A stretch of DNA of 64,000 bases from Cyclobacteriaceae bacterium (GTDB lineage: Bacteria; Bacteroidota; Bacteroidia; Cytophagales; Cyclobacteriaceae): the NCBI GenBank assembly GCA_016787755.1, contig JAEUUA010000001.1, positions 248,001 through 312,000 of the forward strand, written 5' to 3'. A program made the position numbers and the translations under genes. Shown here piece after piece: positions 42,736 through 50,731 of the stretch (the stretch's first letter is position 1; each line of letters starts with the position of its first letter). The notes under the pieces were generated by a model that was not told the origin of the DNA, did no database searches, and was given only the letters and a program-made list of their open reading frames with translations.

Positions 42736-43707
42736 TTATTTTTTTAAACCAATCTCTTTCAGTCGTTGATTGAGAAATTCACCTGCCGTTATATCCTCCC
42801 ATAATTTTGGATGTGTTTCATCTACACATGATGGTAGGGCGGTTAAATCCATTTCCGATCGGGGATGCATAAAGAAGGGAATGGAGTAACGTGGGTGATT
42901 CATCAAATGACGAGGAGGATTTACAACCCGATGGATAGTCGATTTTAATTTTTTGTTTGTTAATCGCTCCAGCATGTCGCCCACATTAACCACCAATTGT
43001 TCAGGCAATGCCGTAATGGGTATCCATTTACCGTCCCTGCGAAGTACCTGCAAGCCATCGGCACTGGCTCCCATCAATAAGGTTATCAAATTTATATCTC
43101 CATGCTCCGCGGCACGCACCGCATCTTCAGGTACGGAATCTGGATTTTCAATAGGAAAGTAATGAATGGGGCGCAGGATGCTATTGCCATGATGCACTTT
43201 CGCATCGAAGTAATTCTCAGGTAAGTTTAAATACAACGCTATGGCGCGAAGTAGTTGAACACCCGTTTTTTCCAACCTTTTATAAACATCCAACGCAATT
43301 GCTTTGAACTCGGGTAACTCGGCTGGCCACACGTTATCAGGATATTCATTTTTGACTGGATCATTGTCCAACACTTCCTGTCCCACATGATAAAATTCTT
43401 TCAGGTCACCTGTGTTGCGGCCCTTTGCATGCTCTTTTCCTTTACCAATGTAACCCCGCTGACCCGCTAACCCGGCAATCTCATATTTCTGCTTTACTGA
43501 ATCCGGCAACGCATAAAACTTTCTTATGATTTCATACAATTTAACAGATAAATCATCGGAAAGGTAATGATTGCGAACAGCAACAAAACCTATGTTGTTA
43601 TAGGCCTCACCAAGTTTCTGAACAAATCTATTTCTTGCTGCTTGATCCCCACTCGTGAAATCATTTAAATCGAGTGAAGGAATTGTGTCGTATAGTATCT
43701 CCGCCAT
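42736..43707 (-). CDS. 2-oxoglutarate/Fe(II) dioxygenase (IPNS-like)
   Basis: The 323-residue cytoplasmic protein has the DIOX_N region (IPSLDLNDFTSGD, IGFVAVRNHYL) and the iron-binding HxD in EHGDINLITLLMG. The distal His is in STIHRVVNPP, and the 2-oxoglutarate Arg region is HPRYSIPFFMHP. This places it in the isopenicillin-N-synthase-like group of 2OG oxygenases. The substrate is unknown. It is 9 bp before chrA. A TAGCTTGC box lies just upstream at 43733, with a palindrome behind it. Confidence 0.88.
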   Translation of the reverse strand: MAEILYDTIPSLDLNDFTSGDQAARNRFVQKLGEAYNNIGFVAVRNHYLSDDLSVKLYEIIRKFYALPDSVKQKYEIAGLAGQRGYIGKGKEHAKGRNTGDLKEFYHVGQEVLDNDPVKNEYPDNVWPAELPEFKAIALDVYKRLEKTGVQLLRAIALYLNLPENYFDAKVHHGNSILRPIHYFPIENPDSVPEDAVRAAEHGDINLITLLMGASADGLQVLRRDGKWIPITALPEQLVVNVGDMLERLTNKKLKSTIHRVVNPPRHLMNHPRYSIPFFMHPRSEMDLTALPSCVDETHPKLWEDITAGEFLNQRLKEIGLKK

Positions 43708-43732
43708 CGGGTATGAGTTAGAAAGGGTTCAT

Positions 43733-43762
43733 GCAAGCTAATTATTTTTAGGTAAATTTACC
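43733..43762 (-). promoter_or_regulatory. Box and 12-bp palindrome upstream of the oxygenase operon
   Basis: TAGCTTGC (minus strand, 43733-43740) resembles a -7 box. GGTAAATTTACC at 43751-43762 is a perfect 12-bp palindrome placed between the -33 and -7 positions. It may be an operator for the oxygenase-chrA operon or for sod. Confidence 0.35.
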
Positions 43763-43818
43763 CATTGTCTCCTATTCAGGCATGATTTTCACAATTTCAA
43801 AACTAAAATTCAATCGCC

Positions 43819-44529
43819 ATGAAAACTATCAACAGAAGGAAGTTCGTTAAAGATTCATTAGCCACCGTTGCGATAGCTGCTCCTTTTATCATGCAGCCTG
43901 CGAATTTATTTGCTTCCGAATCTCCAGCTAATGCGGCATTGGATTTCTCTCAGGTAAAACTACCCTATACATATAATGCCTTAGAACCAATTATTGATGC
44001 CATGACCATGGAAATACATTATACCAAGCATCATGCTGCCTATATAAGAAATGTAAACGAAGCGATTGCCGTTGATAAAATTACATACCCAACTGAACAA
44101 GAATTTTTTGCAAACACTTCTAAACTCACTACCAAAGCCCGAAATAATGGAGGAGGTGCCTGGAATCATAATTTCTTCTGGCAAGTGATGAAGCCCGGTG
44201 CCAGTGCTCCAACAGGAAAAGTTGCTGAGGCTATTACCGGTGCATTTGGCTCAGTCGATAAATTTAAAGAACAGTTTACTCAAGCTGCTATGGCACGTTT
44301 TGGATCGGGTTGGGCGTGGTTAGTAAAAGATGGCAGCACATTAAAGATTGGGTCAACCCCTAATCAGGACAATCCGATGATGGATGTTAGCGACTTTAAA
44401 GGAACTCCTCTCCTTGCATTAGATGTTTGGGAACATGCTTATTACTTGAAATACCAAAACAAACGCAACGAGTATGTTGCCAACTGGTGGAACGTTGTGA
44501 ACTGGGATGAGGTAGCTAAAAGAATGTGA
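43819..44529 (+). CDS. sodB: Fe/Mn superoxide dismutase with Tat signal
   Basis: The 236-residue enzyme has the SOD metal ligands His67 (EIHYTKHHAAY), His117 (GAWNHNFFW), Asp202 and His206 (LDVWEHAYYL). Unlike typical cytosolic SODs it starts with MKTINRRKFVKDSLATVAIA, a twin-arginine motif (RRKFVK) followed by a hydrophobic stretch and cleavage near LFASES. It is therefore predicted to be folded and exported by Tat to the periplasm, where it would disproportionate superoxide. The metal (Fe or Mn) cannot be fixed. It is monocistronic. Confidence 0.92.
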   Translation: MKTINRRKFVKDSLATVAIAAPFIMQPANLFASESPANAALDFSQVKLPYTYNALEPIIDAMTMEIHYTKHHAAYIRNVNEAIAVDKITYPTEQEFFANTSKLTTKARNNGGGAWNHNFFWQVMKPGASAPTGKVAEAITGAFGSVDKFKEQFTQAAMARFGSGWAWLVKDGSTLKIGSTPNQDNPMMDVSDFKGTPLLALDVWEHAYYLKYQNKRNEYVANWWNVVNWDEVAKRM

Positions 44530-44587
44530 CAATTATAAATTATTCAATTGTCAATTGCTGCAATAGAAATCAGAACTAACAACTTAA

Positions 44588-45040
44588 ATGAAAAACATCT
44601 TCTTAGTAGGCTTTTTTTGTGCGTGTTCTTTTCTATGCAATGCGCAGGAAATTAAAATGTATAAAACTTTTGGCGGGGTTCGTTATGAGATGGACACGCT
44701 TGTACTAAGTCCCAAACAAGTTCTTGAAGTATTGAAAGATAACCCTGTTTCTTTTGAAGAATTTAAGAGAGCCAAACTAAATTACAATGTAGCCGGGGTG
44801 TTAGGATTTGTAGGTGGAGTTTTAATCGGGTTCCCCATTGGAACTGCGATGGTAGGTGGTGATCCCGAATGGGGTTTAGCTGCGGGTGGAGTTGGATTGT
44901 TGCTTGCCTCTATTCCGTTCAATCGCGCTTATAAAGGTCGGGCGTTTGGAGCGATTGAGCTATATAATAAAAAAGAGGCTAGAGTGAACCCCGTGTTCTA
45001 TTTCAATGGAACACAAGCCAGGTTAGTGGTGCGCTTTTAA
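44588..45040 (+). CDS. Small secreted/membrane protein, unknown
   Basis: A 150-residue protein with a signal peptide (FLCNAQE). A 50-residue soluble part (KTFGGVRYEMDTLVLSPKQVLEVLKDNP) is followed by two Gly-rich hydrophobic segments (VAGVLGFVGGVLIGFPIGTAMVGG and GLAAGGVGLLLASIPF) and a C-terminal beta part. I do not recognise the family. It is probably an envelope protein. The stop overlaps ribD by 18 bp tail to tail. Confidence 0.72.
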   Translation: MKNIFLVGFFCACSFLCNAQEIKMYKTFGGVRYEMDTLVLSPKQVLEVLKDNPVSFEEFKRAKLNYNVAGVLGFVGGVLIGFPIGTAMVGGDPEWGLAAGGVGLLLASIPFNRAYKGRAFGAIELYNKKEARVNPVFYFNGTQARLVVRF

Positions 45041-46069
45041 ATTTGATTCCGGTTGGTAAATTCTTAATGTATCAGAATCAATTTTTTCCACGGCTGTAAT
45101 ACGACCATTGATAGGAGGTGCTGTAATGCCCGAATGAAATAATCTGGAAGAAGTGAAAATCCGAGCTTCATCCCACAATCCTAATTCAATAAATAAACTT
45201 AAGGTCAAACTACCGCCCTCTATCATTACCGATTGAATTTTTTCCGTTACCAAATGATCCAACAAAGAAATTAAAAAATCCTTTTCGTCTAGTCGAATTA
45301 ATTTCAAATTAGGATGTTCTTCATGCTTGAGCACGTTATAACAAATGGTGGGCACCGATCCATCAAACAAACTTAGCTTATCACTTAGTCTAAGAAACCG
45401 ATCAATTACAATTCGTACCGGATTTCTTCCACTCCAATCACGCACCGTAAGAATCGGATTATCATGCGCAGCAGTCTTGGTTCCTACTAATACAGCATCT
45501 TCCTCACTTCGCCACTTGTGCACCAATTGTCGTGAATATTCATTGCTAATCCATTTTGATTCATAATTAGCGCGAGCAATAAAGCCATCAGTAGTTTGTG
45601 CCCATTTTAAAATAATGTGGGGTCGTTGCTGTTCGTGAAATGTGAAAAATCTTTTATTAAGATCGCGGCCTTCCTTTTTCAATACGCCCGTAACTACTTC
45701 AATACCCGCTTCTGTCAGTTTCTTTACTCCCGAGCCTCCTACTAAAGGATTAGAATCAACAGTCGAGATGATTACTTTTTTTACCTGATGCTTAATTAGC
45801 AAATCTGCACAGGGTGGAGTTTTACCCGTATGAGAGCAGGGCTCAAGATTTACAAACACGGTACTCCCAATTAACAAACTTTTATCCTTTACATTGGCTA
45901 CTGCATTCACCTCTGCGTGCGCCTGACCGTACTGTTTGTGCCAACCTTCCCCAATTATAATTCCATCTTTTACGATGACACAACCGACCAATGGATTGGG
46001 ACTAACAGAGCCGAGACCAAGTTTAGCCAACTCAAAGGTGCGTTGTATCAAAAGTTCATCCGGAGTCAT
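45023..46069 (-). CDS. ribD: Riboflavin biosynthesis deaminase/reductase RibD
   Basis: A bifunctional cytoplasmic enzyme of the riboflavin pathway. The N-terminal zinc deaminase has HAEVNAVANV and NLEPCSHTGKTPPCADLL; the C-terminal reductase has ILKWAQTTDGFIA and GGSLTLSLFIELGLWDEARIF. ATG at 46069 (348 residues, MTPDELLIQRTFELAKLGLG) is preferred to the upstream in-frame start at 46090, because a -7 element lies between them. The gene is divergent from prmC. Confidence 0.94.
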   Translation of the reverse strand: MTPDELLIQRTFELAKLGLGSVSPNPLVGCVIVKDGIIIGEGWHKQYGQAHAEVNAVANVKDKSLLIGSTVFVNLEPCSHTGKTPPCADLLIKHQVKKVIISTVDSNPLVGGSGVKKLTEAGIEVVTGVLKKEGRDLNKRFFTFHEQQRPHIILKWAQTTDGFIARANYESKWISNEYSRQLVHKWRSEEDAVLVGTKTAAHDNPILTVRDWSGRNPVRIVIDRFLRLSDKLSLFDGSVPTICYNVLKHEEHPNLKLIRLDEKDFLISLLDHLVTEKIQSVMIEGGSLTLSLFIELGLWDEARIFTSSRLFHSGITAPPINGRITAVEKIDSDTLRIYQPESNLKAHH

Positions 46070-46080
46070 TAGGAAATACT

Positions 46081-46095
46081 TACCTTGCAAAGATC
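46081..46095. promoter_or_regulatory. Divergent -7-like boxes between ribD and prmC
   Basis: TACCTTGC (46081-46088, plus strand, towards prmC) abuts GATCTTTG on the minus strand (46095-46088, towards ribD). The two outward boxes share one base, with starts 16 nt (prmC) and 18 nt (ribD) downstream. Confidence 0.45.
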
Positions 46096-46104
46096 ATTTT
46101 CAAG

Positions 46105-46953
46105 ATGACCAATTCCAAAGAACTTTTTAATGATCTGCTAGGTCGAATCACGTTGAATGAGGATAAAGCCGAAATTCAAAGCATTGTATATCTCATTCTG
46201 GAAAACAAGTTCAAACTTTCAAAAACAGATATTTTGTCAGGTAAAGAAATTGACACGATCGATCAATCTCTTCTCGGCCCAATTATATTCAGAATAAATA
46301 ATCACGAGCCCATTCAATACATCCTAGGATACGCACATTTCTTTGGACGACCCTTTAGCGTTAATTCATCTGTTTTAATACCGCGACCCGAAACCGAGCT
46401 ACTTGTTGATGAAATAATAAAGTTCACTCAACATATAGAAACTCCAATTCGAATACTTGACATTGGTACCGGCAGTGGCTGCATCGCCATCTCGCTGGCA
46501 TTGGAAATTCCCCACTCGCTGGTAACAGCAGTAGATATTAGCCTTGATGCGCTTACCTGTGCAAAGCAAAATGCTATTGCATTAGAAGCCACTGTTAACT
46601 TTAAAGAGTTCGATATTTTAACGCAAGGTTTAGCAGATCAATACGATCTTATTGTAAGCAATCCACCATATATTACAATCGAGGAAAAAAGAAGCATGAA
46701 ACAAAATGTATTGACATTTGAACCCCATCTGGCTTTGTTCGCACCTCAACATGATCCGTTGATATTCTATCGAACAATAGCATCCAAGTTCAAAAAAAAT
46801 CTCGGCCCCCAAGGCTCACTTTGGCTTGAAATAAATGAACGCTTTGGCAATGAGGTATGTGATCTATTGAAAACTCATGGATTCAAAAACGTGCAAATCC
46901 TGAAAGACCTTGATGGCAAAGACAGAATGATTAGAGCATTGAATAATCAATGA
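46105..46953 (+). CDS. prmC: Release factor glutamine methyltransferase PrmC
   Basis: A 282-residue SAM-dependent enzyme that methylates the Gln of the GGQ motif in release factors. The helical N-terminal domain carries NHEPIQYILGYAHFFGRPF and IPRPETELLVDEI. The methyltransferase core has ILDIGTGSGCIAI and the catalytic NPPY motif in LIVSNPPYITIEEK. Length and motifs match PrmC rather than PrmB. It is divergent from ribD and overlaps the next convergent gene by 7 bp. Confidence 0.94.
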   Translation: MTNSKELFNDLLGRITLNEDKAEIQSIVYLILENKFKLSKTDILSGKEIDTIDQSLLGPIIFRINNHEPIQYILGYAHFFGRPFSVNSSVLIPRPETELLVDEIIKFTQHIETPIRILDIGTGSGCIAISLALEIPHSLVTAVDISLDALTCAKQNAIALEATVNFKEFDILTQGLADQYDLIVSNPPYITIEEKRSMKQNVLTFEPHLALFAPQHDPLIFYRTIASKFKKNLGPQGSLWLEINERFGNEVCDLLKTHGFKNVQILKDLDGKDRMIRALNNQ

Positions 46954-47546
46954 TTATTCACACCTAGCTCCTCTCCCATCCAAAATGGCTTCTGTGATTT
47001 CAGTTTAATAATACCATCTTTTTCAATCATCCAACCACCCGAAACAAACTCTACAAATTCATTTCTTACTTTAAATGGAAAAATTTGAAGTCTTGCCCCC
47101 TTGGGTAGCCACTTTTCAATATGACCCGATTTTATCCAACTCCAACGGGTGTTCTCAATAAAACAATCCACATCAAACGAAGACAATCCTTCAATTCTCT
47201 CAAGATCAGCTTCTGTTTTTAATAAACAGTTTACCGCAGTAGCCTTACCCGATTTTAGGAATTGAAACGCAGAGTTAATAGTGTTTTCACCATTCTGAAA
47301 AGAAATAATATTAACAGGAGCTTGCTCGATTAATTTCTCCTGCCAATAGTCAGCCATGCCGTCAGGCACAAGAACCACATCTATCTTAATTCCCCATGCC
47401 AACACTGTTTCGATTTCACTTTCTGCCACGATAACCGTGGGCATCCATTCCAATAGCTCTTGAATTTTTTCAAACGAGATAGCATGAGCGTTTAAGATGA
47501 GCAAGGCTGGTTCTTGATCTTCGCGTACAATGTGATGACTCGACAT
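46947..47546 (-). CDS. Unknown protein, faint thiamin-pyrophosphokinase resemblance
   Basis: A 199-residue soluble protein, last gene of the amidoligase operon. The order of strands (LLILNAHAIS, PTVIVAES, IDVVLVPDGMAD, VNIISFQNGE) and a downstream beta-sandwich-like half recall thiamin pyrophosphokinase. The catalytic signatures are not intact: there is no DGD-type Asp cluster and no ND(L)EKA motif, with VPDGMADY and NTINSAFQFL in their places. It could be a degenerate or re-purposed member. The start abuts the stop of the upstream gene (0-bp gap), so it is translationally coupled. Confidence 0.55.
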   Translation of the reverse strand: MSSHHIVREDQEPALLILNAHAISFEKIQELLEWMPTVIVAESEIETVLAWGIKIDVVLVPDGMADYWQEKLIEQAPVNIISFQNGENTINSAFQFLKSGKATAVNCLLKTEADLERIEGLSSFDVDCFIENTRWSWIKSGHIEKWLPKGARLQIFPFKVRNEFVEFVSGGWMIEKDGIIKLKSQKPFWMGEELGVNNH

Positions 47547-48740
47547 TTATTTTTCGAAGAAGCCGACAGTGCCTCCTACCCACGTTTTATCCTTGTTGTA
47601 TTTAACTCCGATCATGTCGCCTCGGCTTAGCCGAGCGAGGTTTGTAATTAGTTTAGGTCGCTCATCGCTTTCATTCCATAAAAATAATAACCGAATTTCT
47701 GTTTTCACTAATCCATCGGGTGCTTGCACGATAGGTTGGTAATGTACCTTTCGTTGTAGCATATAATTCTTTCGTTCTCCTTGCGGGATCATTAAAATAT
47801 CTTTCTCAGAAACATTAAAAATTACGCCACTCCCTGAAAAAGAGAACAAGGGTTTAAGCACATATTGATCTAAATCTGATGGAAGTGTTGAATACTCATG
47901 TAAGAATTTGCATTCAGGTACTGCATCACATGTAAGAAAAGGCATCGTGTACTTACTAATATAGTAGAACCAATTAGGATGACCGGCCCACTCTACATCA
48001 ACCTCTTCTGTTAAATGAAAATCAGTTTTTAAATCTTGCCTGGCAAGTAACTCATCAAAAATTACCCGGTTATAAATTCGATAAATAGGGACTTCTATCC
48101 GATCCTTTTTATAGAAGAGTTTACGATTTCGAATAATCACATCACCCAAATGAACAGGCTGAATGCCCAGGTGATGTTGCGTGACTAGAAAATCAATGGC
48201 TGTATTTTGTTTCAAAGGATCTATCTCCAATATGATTACATTCTCCGGATTGTGATTTTTTACAATTGCTTTATTGAGTTGCTTCCAATAAGATTCAGAT
48301 GTCTCCCCAAAATGAAATTCCAGGTTGGGCGGAAGTTTATAGTGTTGTCGGAATTTATTTCCCAATAAATCCTGATATCCAAACAGGGATGGAAATCCCT
48401 GCATTTCAATCAGGTGCGGCACCAACTCATTGTTCCCTTCTGTACAAACGGCAAAATCCAATGCCAAAAACATGGTATGCGCATCCTCATTGGGAACACG
48501 CAATGCCTCAGGTAGTGCCCCTATCATTTTGTTTTTGAAATCAGGCTGCACGACAAAATCAACAATCTCATCAGCAGCCTTAAAAAGCTTTTTCTTAAAC
48601 TCTTTGCCTACAAAAACAGGTGTTTCGGCAACCCGAAATGTAATCTTATAATTAAACTCTCGATCCAGATCAGCTAAAAAATCAGAATACTTATTTTCAG
48701 TAAATTGTTGGTTAAAGATTTGACGAGCCGACTCAATCAT
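47547..48740 (-). CDS. ATP-grasp ligase, probably circularly permuted
   Basis: 397 residues without a standard annotation. Residues 91-121 (LALDFAV...LVPHLIEMQGFPSLFG) resemble the metal-binding block that comes first in glutathionylspermidine-synthase-like permuted ATP-grasps. An ATP-grasp Lys/Gly loop appears late (YVLKPLFSFSGSGVIF, Lys296), followed by MLQRKVHYQPIV. That order suggests a circularly permuted ATP-grasp forming an amide bond. It overlaps the upstream glutamine amidotransferase by 4 bp. Substrates are unknown; carboxyl plus amine ligation is inferred from the fold. Confidence 0.65.
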   Translation of the reverse strand: MIESARQIFNQQFTENKYSDFLADLDREFNYKITFRVAETPVFVGKEFKKKLFKAADEIVDFVVQPDFKNKMIGALPEALRVPNEDAHTMFLALDFAVCTEGNNELVPHLIEMQGFPSLFGYQDLLGNKFRQHYKLPPNLEFHFGETSESYWKQLNKAIVKNHNPENVIILEIDPLKQNTAIDFLVTQHHLGIQPVHLGDVIIRNRKLFYKKDRIEVPIYRIYNRVIFDELLARQDLKTDFHLTEEVDVEWAGHPNWFYYISKYTMPFLTCDAVPECKFLHEYSTLPSDLDQYVLKPLFSFSGSGVIFNVSEKDILMIPQGERKNYMLQRKVHYQPIVQAPDGLVKTEIRLLFLWNESDERPKLITNLARLSRGDMIGVKYNKDKTWVGGTVGFFEK

Positions 48741-49576
48741 AGCGTGACAGAACTTAGCTTGTGCTGTAAGCCCACCATCAGAAAACGAGGGATAACTGTA
48801 GTATACGTTAGCATAATCTTGTCGGGATCAGTCAAATGATCCAACATGTTCCAATATTTTTTTTCACCGTACTTCTCTATCACAATAGCCTTCTTGTCTT
48901 CGCGCAACAGATACATACGCATTCCAATGGCATCCGCCTCTGGATGGAATTGTGTACCCATGAATTCTTCATTAAAACGGATTGCCATAACAGCGCGCTC
49001 CAGATCAACATGGGGTCGGTATTTCTCTATACACAACACAGCTCCGCCATCGGATACAATTTTAGATTCATTGGGCTGAATAATTTGATAATCCCGGGAG
49101 TCAACCGCCCAAAAAGGATCATCTAACGACCGAAATAAAGGGTCGTGATGACCTTCAAAAGTCTTATGCACAGACATCACTCCGAAAGAAGTAGATTTCC
49201 TTTTCGAAACCTCGCCATACCCATACTGCCTGCAGAAAATTTGAAAACTGTGGCAAATTAATAAGACATGTTTTTTGTTCTCAGGATGTCTTTGATTATT
49301 TGCCTTAATCGACTCCATCAGATTGAAAAAGTTTTTCTCCCAAACAGAATCTATACTATCTACCGGATTACCTGGACCACCGGAGGAGATATAGATATCG
49401 TAACCAAGATCTGGAATCTCATTTTTTAAACGAACATCGAACACCCGATAGGTAACGAATAGATGGCAATCAGCTTCGAATTCTTCAATGAGTTGCTTGA
49501 TACAACGCATTCCTTCATTAGCCTCTCCATTGTAGAGATCAAGAATTGCAATTTTTATTTGATTTTCCTCGTTCAC
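48737..49576 (-). CDS. Class I glutamine amidotransferase-like protein
   Basis: A 279-residue protein that begins at GTG. The oxyanion strand is YIYISSGGPGNPVD (about residues 60-73), the nucleophile Cys108 is in LLICHSFQIF, and the His211/Glu213 pair is in MGTQFHPEAD, so the Cys-His-Glu triad is intact. The elbow lacks the usual GxCxG glycines. A 70-residue C-terminal part is extra. It probably releases ammonia from glutamine, or hydrolyses a gamma-glutamyl bond, for its neighbours. It lies 9 bp after the GCS2 gene and overlaps the next gene by 4 bp. Confidence 0.8.
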   Translation of the reverse strand: MNEENQIKIAILDLYNGEANEGMRCIKQLIEEFEADCHLFVTYRVFDVRLKNEIPDLGYDIYISSGGPGNPVDSIDSVWEKNFFNLMESIKANNQRHPENKKHVLLICHSFQIFCRQYGYGEVSKRKSTSFGVMSVHKTFEGHHDPLFRSLDDPFWAVDSRDYQIIQPNESKIVSDGGAVLCIEKYRPHVDLERAVMAIRFNEEFMGTQFHPEADAIGMRMYLLREDKKAIVIEKYGEKKYWNMLDHLTDPDKIMLTYTTVIPRFLMVGLQHKLSSVTL

Positions 49577-49585
49577 GTATATCTT

Positions 49586-50683
49586 TTAAATTCCACGCAG
49601 CGTTTCGTCAGCAATATAATCAACCACTTTTTCCAGGCTGCCTGTTTGTTGATATACCGCCAACTGACGGTCAGCGCCAGTTCCTTGCTCTAATATTGTG
49701 CGAATATAATTGATGGCACTGCGGCTCCCAAGTTCGTCTACCACGTCATCCACAAATTCAAGTAATTCAAGAATAAGCACACGGGTATCTAACTCAATTT
49801 GCTTTCCGAAATCAATCAGTTTACCATCTAATCCATACCGAGATGCGCGCCATTTGTTTTCGTTCAGAAGGGCACGGGTATATAAAATAAAGCTCATGTT
49901 TTGTAGTCGTAGCTTATAAAGCTTGACAACCAGCGCCTGAAATATGGCCGTAATAGCAATCGTCTCCTCCACCCGCATCGGCACATCGCAAATTCTAAAT
50001 TCGATGGTATCAAAAAATGGATGCACGCGAACATCCCACCAAATTTTTTTGGCATTATCGATACAGTTAGTCTTGATTAAAAGATTCACGTAATTTTTAA
50101 AATCGTCCCAATTCTCAAATCGATCGGGAATTCCGGTGCGTGGAAATTTATCAAACACTTTTGTGCGATATGATTTAAAGCCTGTATTGCGACCTTCCCA
50201 AAAAGGTGAATTACACGAAAGTGCATACACGTGAGGCAAGAAATAGCGAACAGTATTCTGGATATGAATAGCCATGTTTTTATCGGTGATGCCCACATGC
50301 ACATGAAGACCAAAAATAAGATTGGAACGGGCAGCCTCCTGCATCTCTTGCACAATTTCATCGTACCGGGGATTGGGGGTAATTAATTGTTTACTCCAAT
50401 GTGAAAAAGGGTGTGTACCGGCCGCTCCAATTTTAAGACCCAAGGTTCCGGCTACTTCCGAAACTACTTTACGCAAATGGCTTATCTCCTGAAAGGCTTG
50501 AGTTACGTCTTTACAAATACCCGTGCCTACCTCTACTACGGCCTGATGCATTTCTGCTTTTACACTGTCTTTGATAACGTGTGATGCCAGCTCAACAATT
50601 TTTTGATCGTGTGATGCTAACTCCCGCGTGTGCGGATCAATTACCATGTACTCTTCCTCAACTCCCAGTGTAAATTTTTCCAT
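49586..50683 (-). CDS. Carboxylate-amine ligase, GCS2 (YbdK) family
   Basis: A 365-residue ATP-dependent ligase of the glutamine-synthetase-like fold. It starts with the GCS2 signature MEKFTLGVEEEYMVIDPHTR and has the metal/ATP site at HQAVVEVGTGICKDV and the later GLHVHVGITDKN and IEFRICDVPMRVEE. YbdK-type enzymes show weak glutamate-cysteine ligase activity; their true substrate is generally unknown. Here the neighbours are two ATP-grasp-like ligases and a glutaminase-like protein. That and bacillithiol use elsewhere argue against a role in glutathione synthesis. Confidence 0.88.
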   Translation of the reverse strand: MEKFTLGVEEEYMVIDPHTRELASHDQKIVELASHVIKDSVKAEMHQAVVEVGTGICKDVTQAFQEISHLRKVVSEVAGTLGLKIGAAGTHPFSHWSKQLITPNPRYDEIVQEMQEAARSNLIFGLHVHVGITDKNMAIHIQNTVRYFLPHVYALSCNSPFWEGRNTGFKSYRTKVFDKFPRTGIPDRFENWDDFKNYVNLLIKTNCIDNAKKIWWDVRVHPFFDTIEFRICDVPMRVEETIAITAIFQALVVKLYKLRLQNMSFILYTRALLNENKWRASRYGLDGKLIDFGKQIELDTRVLILELLEFVDDVVDELGSRSAINYIRTILEQGTGADRQLAVYQQTGSLEKVVDYIADETLRGI

Positions 50684-50731
50684 ATAGACTTATTTTCACG
50701 CAGAGGGCCAAGACCGCTACGTTGATTCAAA

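Noticed and set aside
41515..43707. Mobile resistance island around chrA
   Set aside because: No integrase, transposase or flanking repeats, and base composition looks like the neighbours.
49586..50683. Glutathione biosynthesis (gshA) reading of the GCS2 ligase
   Set aside because: The sequence is the YbdK type, the neighbours are not gshB, and bacillithiol genes are present.
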